A DNA stretch of 64,000 nt from Aquisalinus flavus (lineage in GTDB: Bacteria > Pseudomonadota > Alphaproteobacteria > Caulobacterales > Parvularculaceae), in the NCBI RefSeq assembly GCF_022559625.1, contig NZ_CP042288.1, forward strand, positions 520,409 to 584,408. Direction: 5' to 3'. This document shows, in pieces, positions 31,989 through 40,486 of this stretch (position 1 is the stretch's first letter; each line of letters opens with the position of its first letter). Made by a program: the position numbers and the translations under genes. The notes under the pieces were generated by a model. That model did not search any database, was not told the DNA's origin, and saw only the letters and a list, made by a program, of their open reading frames with translations.

Positions 31989-33293
31989 ATGAGTCACGAA
32001 TCCACCTACGTCCCCAATAGCGGCTTTGAGCGCTGGCTGGACAAACGCCTTCCCCTGATCCGTTTCGGCGATGACTTCATGGGGTTCCCGACGCCGAAGA
32101 ACCTGAACTACTGGTACACTTTCGGCGGCATCCTGACGCTGTGCCTGATGATCCAGATCATCACCGGCGTCATCCTTGCCATGCACTATACCGCGCATGA
32201 GGATTATGCCTTCTGGTCCGTCGAGCACATCATGCGTGACGTCAACTTTGGCCATATTATCCGCTATGCCCACTCCAATGGCGCATCGATGTTCTTCATC
32301 GCCGTCTACATGCACATGTTCCGGGGTCTGTATTATGGTTCCTACAAGGAGCCGCGCGAGGTCATCTGGATCCTCGGCGTCGTCATCTTCCTCTTGATGA
32401 TGGGCACCGCCTTCATGGGCTATGTCCTTCCCTGGGGCCAGATGTCGTTCTGGGGCGCGACGGTTATCACCTCGCTGTTCGGTGCCATCCCGGTCGTCGG
32501 CGAGTCGATCAAGACGCTGCTCTGGGGCGGCTATTCCGTCGACAATCCGACGCTCAACCGCTTCTATGCGCTGCATTATCTGCTGCCGTTCCTGATTGCC
32601 GGCGTCGTCGTGCTGCACATCTGGGCGCTGCACGTGCCGGGCAATACCAACCCGACCGGCGTCGAGATCAAGAACGTCAAGAAGGACACCGTGCCGTTCC
32701 ACCCGTATTACACCGTCAAGGACGGGTTTGCGGTGGTTCTGTTCCTGATGCTGTTCGCGGCCTTCCTGTTCTTCATGCCGAACTCGCTTGGCCACCCCGA
32801 TAACTATATCGAGGCGAACCCGCTGGTGACCCCGGCCCACATCGTGCCCGAATGGTACTTCCTGCCGTTCTACGCGATGCTGCGCGCGATCACGTTCGAT
32901 GTGTTCTTCATCACGTCGAAGCTTGGCGGTGTGCTCGTCATGTTCGGTTCGATCATCATCCTGTTCGTGCTGCCATGGCTCGATCGGTCGAAAGTGCGCT
33001 CCATGCGCTATCGTCCGTGGGCGAAGATGTGGTTCTTCATCTTCGTGGTGAATGCCATCTTCCTTGGCTGGCTCGGCGGTAAACCGGCAGAGCAGCCCTA
33101 TATTCTGCTCGCCCAGATCGGGACGCTCTATTACTTCGCCTATTTCCTGGTCATCCTGCCGGTCCTGTCGATCGTCGAGACGCCCAAGCCGCTGCCGAAA
33201 TCCATTTCGGAAGACGTGCTGGCGAAGAAGAAAGCTCGCATGAAAAAACCAGCCGCCGAACTATCCGGCGGCATCGCCCAGCCGGCGGAATAA
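31989..33293 (+). CDS. petB: Cytochrome b of the bc1 complex
   Basis: This 434-residue subunit binds haems bL and bH and both quinone sites. The histidine pairs are visible in [14 protein letters not shown] and [25 protein letters not shown] on helices B, and in [36 protein letters not shown] on helix [16 protein letters not shown] contains the quinol-oxidation PEWY motif. Eight membrane helices are present, as in full-length alphaproteobacterial cytochrome b (not split into b6 and subunit IV). The C-terminal tail is Lys/Ala rich. GGAGAGGGTAAGAG lies before the ATG. It is the middle gene of petABC. Confidence 0.96.
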   Translation: MSHESTYVPNSGFERWLDKRLPLIRFGDDFMGFPTPKNLNYWYTFGGILTLCLMIQIITGVILAMHYTAHEDYAFWSVEHIMRDVNFGHIIRYAHSNGASMFFIAVYMHMFRGLYYGSYKEPREVIWILGVVIFLLMMGTAFMGYVLPWGQMSFWGATVITSLFGAIPVVGESIKTLLWGGYSVDNPTLNRFYALHYLLPFLIAGVVVLHIWALHVPGNTNPTGVEIKNVKKDTVPFHPYYTVKDGFAVVLFLMLFAAFLFFMPNSLGHPDNYIEANPLVTPAHIVPEWYFLPFYAMLRAITFDVFFITSKLGGVLVMFGSIIILFVLPWLDRSKVRSMRYRPWAKMWFFIFVVNAIFLGWLGGKPAEQPYILLAQIGTLYYFAYFLVILPVLSIVETPKPLPKSISEDVLAKKKARMKKPAAELSGGIAQPAE

Positions 33294-33311
33294 GACTGAG
33301 AGACCGAAACA

Positions 33312-34232
33312 ATGAAAAAATTTCTCAAGACACTGACGGCTGTCACGCTCCCGCTCATGATGATCGGCGGCACGGCCCACGCTGCGGGCGGCGAGACCAA
33401 GCCGCTGAAGCATCCGCACTTTGCCTTCGAGGGGGTCACCGGCTCCTATGACCAGGACGCGCTGCAGCGTGGCTTCCAGGTCTATCGAGAGGTCTGCGCG
33501 GCGTGCCACTCGCTCAACTATGTCGCTTTCCGCCATCTCGGCGATCCGGGCGGTCCATACTATATGGACGAATGCCCGGTCGGCGTGCCGGAAGGCGTCG
33601 ATTGTTCGAACCCGAACAATAACCCGGTCATCAAGGCGCTCGCTGCCGAGTATATGGTCGAGGATGGTCCGGACGATGCCGGCGACATGTTCATGCGCCC
33701 CGGCCTGCCATCGGACTATTTCCCGTCGCCCTTTGCCAACCCGCAGCAGGCGATGGCTGCCAATGGCGGCTCGATGCCGCCGGACATGTCGCTGATCGCC
33801 AAGGCCCGTCATCACGGCCCGCAATATGTCTATTCCCTGCTGCTGGGCTATGAAGAACCCCCGGCCACGATCACCGTTCCGGCAGGGACCCACTACAACG
33901 TCTACTATCCGGGCGACACGACCTCGCTCCTGAAGGACGAGTATCTCGACGAGGAAGGCCAGCCGCTGGACAGCGTCGAGGTTCCTTACGGTGGCGCATT
34001 CAAGATGGCGGCCCCGCTGCGCGACGGCATGATCTCCTATGCCGACGGCTCCGACGAGACGGTCGAGCAATATTCCTATGACGTCGCCAGCTTCCTGATG
34101 TGGGCGGCAGAGCCGAAGATGGAACAACGCAAGCAGATGGGTATGGTCGTTTTCATCTACCTCTTCATCCTCGCTCTCATCGTCTACTTCTCCTACAAGC
34201 AGCTTTGGAAGAACGTGAAAGATACGGATTAA
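33312..34232 (+). CDS. petC: Cytochrome c1
   Basis: This 306-residue haem-c subunit of the bc1 complex passes electrons to soluble cytochrome c. The signal peptide ends at THAHA-like TAHA, about residue 24. The haem site is VCAACHS (Cys 62, Cys 65, His 66) and the sixth-ligand region is NGGSMPPDMSLIAKARHHGPQYVYSLL, with the methionine in it. A C-terminal membrane anchor (GMVVFIYLFILALIVYFSYKQLW) is present. The length exceeds that of mitochondrial c1, with an acidic loop at about residues 85-105 that contains a second Cys pair (ECPVG..DCSN). It ends the petABC operon and is followed by a terminator. Confidence 0.95.
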   Translation: MKKFLKTLTAVTLPLMMIGGTAHAAGGETKPLKHPHFAFEGVTGSYDQDALQRGFQVYREVCAACHSLNYVAFRHLGDPGGPYYMDECPVGVPEGVDCSNPNNNPVIKALAAEYMVEDGPDDAGDMFMRPGLPSDYFPSPFANPQQAMAANGGSMPPDMSLIAKARHHGPQYVYSLLLGYEEPPATITVPAGTHYNVYYPGDTTSLLKDEYLDEEGQPLDSVEVPYGGAFKMAAPLRDGMISYADGSDETVEQYSYDVASFLMWAAEPKMEQRKQMGMVVFIYLFILALIVYFSYKQLWKNVKDTD

Positions 34233-34257
34233 TCCGTCCGTGACTGACCGGGAATTG

Positions 34258-34290
34258 AAGGCCGCAGGCATTTGCCGCGGCCTTTTTTCT
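34258..34290 (+). terminator. petABC terminator
   Basis: AAGGCCGC (34258-34265) and GCGGCCTT (34277-34284) form a perfect 8-bp stem followed by TTTTTT. It lies 26 bases after the petC stop and before the methylthioadenosine phosphorylase gene. Confidence 0.8.
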
Positions 34291-34322
34291 TGGCAGGATC
34301 GGCAAAAGAGAAGGACCTGGCC

Positions 34323-35198
34323 ATGAGCGACAAAACGGTACTCGGCTTTATCGGCGGCAGCGGGATCTATGCCGTCGACGAAATGGACGATGTCGAGCTG
34401 AAGCAGGTCGAGACCCCTTGGGGCAAGCCATCGGGGCCCGTCGTCACCGGCACGCTTGCGGGTGTCAGAGTCCTGTTTTTACCGCGCCACGGTCCGGGCC
34501 ATGCGATACCGCCGTCCGAGGTCAACTACCGCGCCAATATTGCCGCTCTGAAAATCCTCGGCGCGACCGATGTCATCTCCGTCTCCGCCTGCGGATCGTT
34601 CCGGGAAGAGCTGTCGCCCGGCACATTCGTCATCGTCGACCAGTTCATCGACCGCACCCATGCCCGCGCGAAGAGCTTTTTCGGCACCGGTCTCGTCGCC
34701 CATGTCTCGATCGCCAGACCGGTCTGCCCGAAGCTCGCCGATGCGCTCGAGGCCGGGTGCCGCGAGCTGGAAATCCCGGTCGTGCGCGGCGGAACCTATC
34801 TGGCCATGGAGGGCCCGCAATTCTCCTCCAAGGCAGAGAGCCATCTCTATCGCTCCTGGGGCTGCGATGTCATCGGCATGACCAACATGCCGGAGGCCAA
34901 GCTCGCGCGGGAGGCGGAGCTGCCCTATGCCAGCGTCGCCATGGTCACCGATTACGATTGCTGGCGCGACGACATCGCCGACGTGGAAGTAACCAACGTG
35001 CTCGAGATCCTGCAGCAGAATTCACAGAAGGGCAGGGCGCTGATCAAAAGCGTGGCGCCGAAGCTTGGACCGGACCGCACGCCATCGCCGCTCGGTATAG
35101 AGACCTGTCTCGACTTCGCCCTGATCACGCCGCCCGACGCGCGGGATCCGGCCATGGTCGAGAAGCTGAAGGCGATTGCGGGACGTGTGCTTGGCTAG
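34323..35198 (+). CDS. mtnP: S-methyl-5'-thioadenosine phosphorylase
   Basis: This 291-residue enzyme splits methylthioadenosine from polyamine and related synthesis into adenine and 5-methylthioribose-1-phosphate. Diagnostic blocks are LGFIGGSGIYAVDEMDDV, FLPRHGPGHAIPPSEVNYRANIAALKILGA (phosphate and ribose binding), VSACGSFREELSPGTFVIVDQFIDRT, and the catalytic YDCWRDD near residue 218. LAMEGPQFSSKAESHLYRSWGCDVIGMTNMPEAKLAREAELPYA is strongly conserved. The start at 34323 begins the fold directly; upstream in-frame codons lie within the petC terminator. It is followed by repeat copy 3, eight bases after the stop. Confidence 0.93.
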   Translation: MSDKTVLGFIGGSGIYAVDEMDDVELKQVETPWGKPSGPVVTGTLAGVRVLFLPRHGPGHAIPPSEVNYRANIAALKILGATDVISVSACGSFREELSPGTFVIVDQFIDRTHARAKSFFGTGLVAHVSIARPVCPKLADALEAGCRELEIPVVRGGTYLAMEGPQFSSKAESHLYRSWGCDVIGMTNMPEAKLAREAELPYASVAMVTDYDCWRDDIADVEVTNVLEILQQNSQKGRALIKSVAPKLGPDRTPSPLGIETCLDFALITPPDARDPAMVEKLKAIAGRVLG

Positions 35199-35206
35199 CG
35201 GATGCC

Positions 35207-35312
35207 TAGATCAACCTGCATTCAAATGGAATCATTTGAATGCAGAAAAGTTGATCGCTTCCAGAGTGTTAGAGCAGCTCCTCTGCGTCCATCCGGACGC
35301 AGGCTGCTCTAG
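35207..35312 (+). repeat. Dispersed ~105-bp repeat, copy 3
   Basis: This is the best-formed copy. CTGCATTCAAATG and CATTTGAATGCAG pair perfectly over 13 bases around a 4-base loop. CTGCGTCC and GGACGCAG pair inside outer arms AGAGCAG and CTGCTCT. It begins TAGATCAACC and ends CTGCTCTAGA. The CTA at 35309-35311 is, on the minus strand, the TAG stop of the rhomboid gene. It lies between convergent mtnP and rhomboid genes. Confidence 0.9.
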
Positions 35313-35893
35313 AATGGCAACAATTCCGGGTGCAGCAGGAAGGTGAGGACGATCCCGCCAAGCGCGCCGCCGAGATGGGCCTCATGGGCGACATTGCCCT
35401 TCCGGTTCATGACGATACGCGAATAGAGGATATAGATTACCGCAACGGCAATCGCCGGGATCGGCACCAGCCCGAGGAAATACAGCATGCTGAACGGTGC
35501 GAAGGTGCAATAGGACAGAAGCACGCCGGACACGGCGCCCGATGCGCCGAGGGATGAATAGTCCCATTTGTTCCAGTTGAGCATCAGCGAGGCGCCCTTG
35601 GCCGCGAGTTGCGAGCCGAAATAGACGATCAGGAAATCCGCCGTTCCCAACTCGCGCTCGACCGCGACGCCGAACATGAACAGCACATACATATTGACGA
35701 GCAGGTGCAGGATCGAGCCATGCAGGAAGGAAGCCGTGATCAGGCGATACCATTCGCCGTGCGCGCGCAGACGCTGTATCGAGAACAGGCAGCGGTTGAG
35801 GAATTTGCGATCGACATAGAGGGCATAAAGGCTCACCGCCACATTGATGGCGATGAGCGTGAAGACCGCAGGCGCTGATGCGACAAAGCCCAT
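35309..35893 (-). CDS. Rhomboid family intramembrane serine protease
   Basis: This 194-residue, six-helix membrane protein has the rhomboid catalytic core. The catalytic serine lies in LGASGAVSGV near residues 118-127 and the histidine in AHEAHLGGALGGI near residues 173-185. The stabilising motif FLHGSILHLLVNMYVLFMFG near residues 58-77 is also present. It cleaves membrane substrates; the targets are unknown. The start at 35893 begins at the first helix. The C-terminus ends LLPF just inside the dispersed repeat, which provides its stop codon. It lies 10 bases downstream of ychF on the same strand. Confidence 0.9.
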   Translation of the reverse strand: MGFVASAPAVFTLIAINVAVSLYALYVDRKFLNRCLFSIQRLRAHGEWYRLITASFLHGSILHLLVNMYVLFMFGVAVERELGTADFLIVYFGSQLAAKGASLMLNWNKWDYSSLGASGAVSGVLLSYCTFAPFSMLYFLGLVPIPAIAVAVIYILYSRIVMNRKGNVAHEAHLGGALGGIVLTFLLHPELLPF

Positions 35894-35903
35894 TCTGGCG
35901 GCC

Positions 35904-37001
35904 CTAGTTGGCGAAGCGGAAATGCATGACATCGCCGTCCTGCACTATATATTCCTTGCCTTCGAGGCGCAGCTTGCCCGCTTCCTTTGCGCCAGCCTCG
36001 CCATTATTGGCGACGTAGTCGTCATAGGCGATCGTCTCTGCCCGGATGAAGCCCTTCTCGAAATCGGTATGGATCACCCCGGCGGCCTTCGGCGCTGTCG
36101 CGCCGACGGGAATTGTCCAGGCACGGGCCTCTTTCGGTCCTGCGGTGAAATAGGTCTGCAGATGCAGCAGGTCATAGCCGGTGCGGATCATCCGGTTCAG
36201 GCCCGGTTCCTCGAGGCCCAGCGTCGCCAGATATTCCGCCTGCTCATCATCGTCGAGCTGGGCGAGTTCCGCTTCGATCCGGGCGGAGATGACCACTGTC
36301 TTGGCGCTCTCCTCGGCGGCGCGAGCCTCGACCTGGCGGGACAAGTCGTTGCCGTTAGCCGCCGAGTCCTCATCGACATTGGCAACGAACAGGACCGGCT
36401 TCTGGGTCAGCAGCTGCAGGCCCTTCCACGCCTTGCGATCGTCTGCGTCGATCGCGACCGAGCGGGCCGGGCGCCCTTCGCGCAGGGCTTCCAGCGCCTT
36501 CTCGACGAGCACGATGGCGGCCTTGGCATCCTTGTCCTGACCCTTCGCTTTCTTCTCCAGCGCGGGCAGGCGCTTCTCGAGGCTTTCGAGGTCGGCGAGC
36601 ATCAGCTCGGTTTCGACGATCTCGAAATCCTCGATCGGGTTGATGCGGCCCGAGACGTGGGTGATGTCGTCATCCTCGAAACAGCGCAGCACATAGGCGA
36701 CGGCATCGACCTCGCGGATAGTGGCGAGGAACTGGTTGCCGAGGCCTTCGCCCTGGCTCGCACCCTTGACCAGCCCGGCAATGTCGACGAACTGCATGCG
36801 CGAGGGGATGACCTCGGCTGATTTGGCGATCTCGGCCAGCTTGAACAGGCGCGGCTCGGGGATCGCGACATCGCCGACATTCGGCTCGATCGTGCAGAAC
36901 GGATAGTTTTCCGCCTGCGCTGCAGCCGTTTTTGTCAGTGCATTGAAGAGTGTCGACTTGCCGACATTGGGCAGGCCGACGATACCGCATTTGAAACCCA
37001 T
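35904..37001 (-). CDS. ychF: Redox-regulated ATPase YchF (Obg family)
   Basis: This 365-residue P-loop protein belongs to the Obg/YchF group and binds the ribosome; it prefers ATP over GTP. The P-loop is GLPNVGKST (residues 9-17), switch II reads [20 protein letters not shown] near residue 73, and the base-recognition loop is LFVANVDED instead of NKxD, as expected for YchF. A coiled-coil insertion and the C-terminal TGS domain ([27 protein letters not shown] at the end) are present. It follows pth by 18 bases on the same strand, a common proteobacterial pair. Confidence 0.96.
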   Translation of the reverse strand: MGFKCGIVGLPNVGKSTLFNALTKTAAAQAENYPFCTIEPNVGDVAIPEPRLFKLAEIAKSAEVIPSRMQFVDIAGLVKGASQGEGLGNQFLATIREVDAVAYVLRCFEDDDITHVSGRINPIEDFEIVETELMLADLESLEKRLPALEKKAKGQDKDAKAAIVLVEKALEALREGRPARSVAIDADDRKAWKGLQLLTQKPVLFVANVDEDSAANGNDLSRQVEARAAEESAKTVVISARIEAELAQLDDDEQAEYLATLGLEEPGLNRMIRTGYDLLHLQTYFTAGPKEARAWTIPVGATAPKAAGVIHTDFEKGFIRAETIAYDDYVANNGEAGAKEAGKLRLEGKEYIVQDGDVMHFRFAN

Positions 37002-37019
37002 GGTCTTTCGTCCTTGTTG

Positions 37020-37772
37020 TCATTCCGATCCGAACAGGCCCTTGAGCTTGTCAAAGGGGCCGGCCGGTTTTTTCTGTTTGCCGTCAGGCTGACGAGACGG
37101 CGTGCTGGCGGCGTTGGCCGTCGCATCCATGCCTGCCGGCGATCTGTCTGCTTGGTGCGTCTCTGCCCCGCCGGTCTTCCTTGGCGGGTTCAATCGCAGA
37201 GCGACGCGCGACATGAAGCGGGCATCGGCATCATTGCGCGCGCCCAGGAGCGGCGCGGCGTCGGCGCAGGCGTCGATCATGTCGTCGACCCAGTCGTTCC
37301 GCTCGGCCTTGGAAAAATCACCGAGCACGTAATGCAGCACACGGTTCTTGTCGCCAGGATGGCCGATGCCGACCCGGGCGCGGCGGAAATCCCCGTCCAG
37401 ATGCGCGGTGATCGATTTCAGCCCGTTATTGCCGGCGGTGCCGCCGCCGGTCTTCATGCGCAGCTTTGCGGGCGCAAGGTCAAGCTCGTCATGGAAGACG
37501 ACAATGTCCTCCGGCTCGATCTTGTAGAATTGCGCGGCCTCGCGCACGGCGCGGCCTGAGTCGTTGTAAAAGGTCTGCGGTTTCAGGATCAGCGCCTTGA
37601 TGCGCTCGCCATGGCCATCGAGCAGACCTTCGGTGACGAGCCCGGAGAACTTCGTGCGGGCAGGGGGGAAGTTGTAACGCGCGGCAATGGCATCGGCGAT
37701 CATGAAGCCGATATTGTGCCGGTTGCCCGCATATTTGTCTTCCGGATTGCCAAGCCCGACGATCAGCAGCAT
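37020..37772 (-). CDS. pth: Peptidyl-tRNA hydrolase with basic C-terminal tail
   Basis: Pth recycles peptidyl-tRNA released early from ribosomes. The domain occupies residues 1-190, with LIVGLGNPEDKYAGNRHNIGFMIAD (catalytic His in RHNIG), KPQTFYNDSG with the key Asn, and VFHDELDLAPAKLRMKTGGGTAGNNGLKSI with the catalytic Asp. VGIGHPG follows. The last 55-60 residues are an Ala/Pro/Lys-rich tail ending FDKLKGLFGSE, which ordinary Pth lacks but several alphaproteobacteria have. It lies between rplY and ychF on one strand, the standard order, with a terminator separating it from rplY. Confidence 0.95.
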   Translation of the reverse strand: MLLIVGLGNPEDKYAGNRHNIGFMIADAIAARYNFPPARTKFSGLVTEGLLDGHGERIKALILKPQTFYNDSGRAVREAAQFYKIEPEDIVVFHDELDLAPAKLRMKTGGGTAGNNGLKSITAHLDGDFRRARVGIGHPGDKNRVLHYVLGDFSKAERNDWVDDMIDACADAAPLLGARNDADARFMSRVALRLNPPRKTGGAETHQADRSPAGMDATANAASTPSRQPDGKQKKPAGPFDKLKGLFGSE

Positions 37773-37804
37773 CGCATTATTCCTCAGCTCTCAAGAGGCG
37801 GATA

Positions 37805-37838
37805 TCAAAAAAGCAGACCCTGCGGCCTGCTTTTCTGT
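37805..37838 (-). terminator. rplY terminator
   Basis: On the minus strand AAAAGCAG, a 10-base loop and CTGCTTTTTT form a stem-loop with a T run; plus-strand arms are 37809-37816 and 37827-37834. It lies 75 bases after rplY and 33 bases before pth, so pth may depend on read-through or its own promoter. Confidence 0.7.
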
Positions 37839-37909
37839 GTTCGGTCATTTCAGGCCGCAAGGCAAGAGATGGTGGCAATATGCCGACCCGGCTGGGAACA
37901 GGCCAGAGC

Positions 37910-38581
37910 CTATTCCTCCTTGTCGCCGTCTTCCTCTTCGCCGACGACCGCGACTTCGTCAGCGGCGATGGCCTCTTCAGCGTCCGCGTCTGCCTGCGAC
38001 CTCATCGAGGACGGGGCGGAAATGGTGGCGATGGTGAAATCACGGTCGGTGATCGTCAACTCGACGCCTTCCGGCAGGGTGACGGCGGAAATGTGGATCG
38101 AATCGCCGACTTCGTAACCGCCGGCGGCAAGGTCTGCTTCCAGCGCTTCGGGGATGGAAGTTGCCGGCGCGATAACCTCGACCGTGTGGCGGACGATATT
38201 GAGAACGCCGCCTGCTTTCAGGCCCGGGCAGGTTTCCTGGTTGAGGAAGTGCATCGGCACTTCGACATTGATACGGGTCTTCTCGGAAACGCGCATCAGG
38301 TCGACATGCAGCGGCAGGTCCTTGACCGGGTCAACCTGGATCGCACGGCCGATAACGGATTGTTCCTTGCCATCGACGACGATCTTCGACAGGACGGAGA
38401 TCAGCTTGCCCGTGTTGTAGGCTTTCAGCACTTCGTTATAGCGCAGCTTGATGTTCGCAGGCTCCTTGTCGCCGCCATACAGGATCGCAGGGACCCAGCC
38501 ATCGCGGCGAACGGCCCGCGAGCCACCGGTGCCAGCACGCTGGCGCAATTCACAAGTCAAAACAGCTACATCATCAGACAT
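37910..38581 (-). CDS. rplY: 50S ribosomal protein L25/general stress protein Ctc
   Basis: This 223-residue long-form L25 binds 5S rRNA. The N-terminal 95 residues are the L25 domain (LTCELRQRAGTGGSRAVRRDGWVPAILYGG). The beta-rich TL5/CTC C-terminal domain covers about residues 100-190, with VPMHFLNQETCPGLKAGGVLNIVRHTVEVIAPA. A short acidic Ala/Glu/Asp tail ends the chain (EEEDGDKEE). The start at 38581 follows AAAAGGA in the leader. In this family L25 and Pth are neighbours in most alphaproteobacteria. Confidence 0.94.
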   Translation of the reverse strand: MSDDVAVLTCELRQRAGTGGSRAVRRDGWVPAILYGGDKEPANIKLRYNEVLKAYNTGKLISVLSKIVVDGKEQSVIGRAIQVDPVKDLPLHVDLMRVSEKTRINVEVPMHFLNQETCPGLKAGGVLNIVRHTVEVIAPATSIPEALEADLAAGGYEVGDSIHISAVTLPEGVELTITDRDFTIATISAPSSMRSQADADAEEAIAADEVAVVGEEEDGDKEE

Positions 38582-38909
38582 TGGTCTAATCCTTTTAAAG
38601 CGCCCTCCGTACCAGAAACAAGGCCGCCCGGCTGGGCGGCCACTTTCCGTTCGCGGCAGGCAAGAAATAAATCGAGCGCGCTCTATACACGCGAGCCGCC
38701 TTGTTGGCAACACTGCAAACGCCCTGAATCACGCCTGAATCGGCCCGGAAATCCGGCTGCCGGCGAGGGCGTCGCGGCCACGGCCCGGACGCCGGTTGAG
38801 CGCTCGCGGGGACCGGCTCTCCCCGTTTGCTGCCGGGCTCGGGCGGCCTGCAGCTGCCTGTTGATGGCGGCGCGCAGGGCCTCTGCCTCTTCAGTGTGCC
38901 CAAGCTGTG
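38582..38909. other. 328-bp region upstream of rplY
   Basis: This is the gap between the lipocalin stop and the rplY start, both on the minus strand. A GC-rich hairpin GGCCGCCCAGCCGGGCGGCC (minus strand, plus coordinates 38623-38642) lies 40 bases before rplY and is followed by TTGTTTCTGG. It could be a terminator of upstream transcription or a leader structure. The rest (38643-38909) is GC-rich with no gene recognised. Confidence 0.5.
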
Positions 38910-39464
38910 TCAGGCGGGCGGCTGTTCCGTCATGCGCAACGCAGCAGTGTCGTAACCGCGCTGGCTGGCGGCTGTGCGCATTTCCTCCAGCTTTAGCGCG
39001 CTGATCTGCGGCGTGCGGGCGAGAATCCACAGATACCGCCCGTCCGGCGAGCCAACAAGCACTGTCTCATATGCCGGGTCGAGATAGAGGATCCAGTAGT
39101 CGCCCGACGCGAACGGTACCCAGGCCGGGGCGAACTTGACCTTCAGTTTCGAATTCGAGCTGCCGTCGACGACACGGGCAATGCCTTGAGCGATCTCTTC
39201 GGGCCCGTCAACGGTGCCCTGGCGGCAGGTATTGGTGACATCGACCTTGCCATCCTCGCGGAGGGCGTACGCGGCGGTCACGCCCTCGCAGCCTTCCTCG
39301 AAGGAATTGGGAAAGCGGGCGATTTCATACCATAGCCCCTGATAGCGGTTCAGATCGACCGAGGCCTCGGTTTGCGGTGGTGCCTCACCCGCGCGGTTCA
39401 CCGGTGGCCGGTTACAGGCCGACAGCAACGCGGTCGCGGCAAGAAAGAGAATGAGGGTGCGCAT
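38910..39464 (-). CDS. blc: Bacterial lipocalin (Blc), outer-membrane lipoprotein
   Basis: This 184-residue lipoprotein has a signal ending LLSAC with lipidated Cys 17. The lipocalin barrel begins with the classical GLWYEIARFPNSFEEGCEGVTAAYALREDGKVDVTN (the G-x-W motif at about residues 43-45). It closes with GSPDGRYLWILARTPQIS and the C-terminal helix. Blc proteins bind fatty acids or lysophospholipids at the outer membrane under envelope stress. The start at 39464 has AAGGAGA before it; in-frame codons upstream are rejected because they precede the signal peptide. Confidence 0.92.
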   Translation of the reverse strand: MRTLILFLAATALLSACNRPPVNRAGEAPPQTEASVDLNRYQGLWYEIARFPNSFEEGCEGVTAAYALREDGKVDVTNTCRQGTVDGPEEIAQGIARVVDGSSNSKLKVKFAPAWVPFASGDYWILYLDPAYETVLVGSPDGRYLWILARTPQISALKLEEMRTAASQRGYDTAALRMTEQPPA

Positions 39465-39655
39465 CGCGAAATCTCCTTTTACACAGCAAGAAAATAGGGT
39501 TTGCCGGCCCCGTGGCGAGCCCTTACACCCGGTGACGTGCCAGAGCGGGGTTGAGACTACGTCCAAAGCCGCTTATTTCTGTGGAAAGTCTTATGGCGTG
39601 AGCTGGCAGGACGTTTGCAAAGCCTTAACCAACGCATCTCGATAAAGACAGATCA

Positions 39656-39665
39656 TTTCTAGAAA
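39656..39665. promoter_or_regulatory. TTTCTAGAAA palindrome in the clpP leader
   Basis: The perfect 10-bp palindrome ends 36 bases before the clpP ATG. The same palindrome with similar flanks (GAYCATTT.CTAGAAAG.CCG) occurs before clpX at 40477-40486. It may be a shared operator; the protein is unknown. Confidence 0.45.
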
Positions 39666-39701
39666 GCCGCTATCCTGCGGCCATATTCCCGGAGCCTCCC
39701 G

Positions 39702-40331
39702 ATGAAAGACCCTCATGACATTTACATGAACACGCTCGTACCAATGGTGGTGGAGCAAACGAGCCGCGGCGAGCGGTCCTACGACATCTATTCGCGGCTT
39801 CTGAAAGAAAACATCATTTTCCTGTCCGGCCCGGTGCATGACCAGGTATCGACCCTGATTGTTGCCCAGCTGCTGTTCCTGGAAGCGGAGAACCCGAAGA
39901 AAGACATCAATTTCTACATCAACTCGCCAGGCGGTTCGGTCACGGCCGCGCTCGCCATGTATGACACCATGCGCTACATCCGTCCGGCCGTTTCGACCAT
40001 GTGCATCGGCCTTGCCGCATCCGCCGGATCGCTCCTGCTGTGCGCCGGCGCAAAGGACATGCGCTTCTCGCTGCCGAACAGCCGCATCATGGTCCACCAG
40101 CCATCTGCCGGCTTCCAGGGCCAGGCTTCCGATATCGAGCGTCACGCCAAGGATATTCTCGAGACGAAGCGCCGCCTGAACGAAATTTATGTGGAACATA
40201 CCGGTCAGGACTACGAGACTATTGAACGCACGCTCGACCGTGACCACTTTATGACCCCGCAGGAGGCCAAGGATTTTGGCCTGATCGACAAGGTCCTCGA
40301 CCGGCGCGAGCAGCCCGCATCCAGCGAGTAG
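39702..40331 (+). CDS. clpP: ATP-dependent Clp protease proteolytic subunit
   Basis: This 209-residue serine peptidase forms the double-heptamer chamber that degrades proteins unfolded by ClpX or ClpA. The catalytic triad is Ser 107 (GLAASAGS), His 132 ([17 protein letters not shown]) and an Asp in [10 protein letters not shown] near the end. The N-terminal [45 protein letters not shown] includes the axial loop residues. GGAG precedes the ATG. It is followed by clpX after 175 bases, the usual order. The gap contains the shared palindrome and a separate promoter candidate. Confidence 0.97.
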   Translation: MKDPHDIYMNTLVPMVVEQTSRGERSYDIYSRLLKENIIFLSGPVHDQVSTLIVAQLLFLEAENPKKDINFYINSPGGSVTAALAMYDTMRYIRPAVSTMCIGLAASAGSLLLCAGAKDMRFSLPNSRIMVHQPSAGFQGQASDIERHAKDILETKRRLNEIYVEHTGQDYETIERTLDRDHFMTPQEAKDFGLIDKVLDRREQPASSE

Positions 40332-40440
40332 GCGGGAAAAGGCGAAAAATGGCGGGGTATGTCCAGTGTGACAAATTCCCGCCGCTTTAAACCTTATATT
40401 GATGAGTAAGATTGAAAATAGCCGGTACGTATTGCGTGAG

Positions 40441-40456
40441 TGGCACTAATCATGCA
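40441..40456 (+). promoter_or_regulatory. Sigma-54-like sequence upstream of clpX
   Basis: TGGCACTAATCATGCA has TGGCAC at -24 and ATGCA at -12, with GG and GC ten bases apart, 51 bases before the clpX GTG. A handful of such matches are expected by chance in 64 kb, so this is only a candidate. Confidence 0.3.
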
Positions 40457-40476
40457 GATTTTGTGACACTGACCAT

Positions 40477-40486
40477 TTTCTAGAAA
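40477..40486. promoter_or_regulatory. TTTCTAGAAA palindrome in the clpX leader
   Basis: The perfect palindrome ends 20 bases before the clpX GTG, between the sigma-54-like element and the ribosome-binding site AAAGGAG. It matches the clpP leader motif at 39656-39665, including flanking bases. Confidence 0.45.

Noticed and set aside
39659..39686. Sigma-32-like sequence CTAGAAA...CCATAT before clpP
   Set aside because: The spacing fits, but -35 has a mismatch and a start there would leave a leader of only about 9 bases and remove most of the ribosome-binding site. The palindrome reading is preferred.
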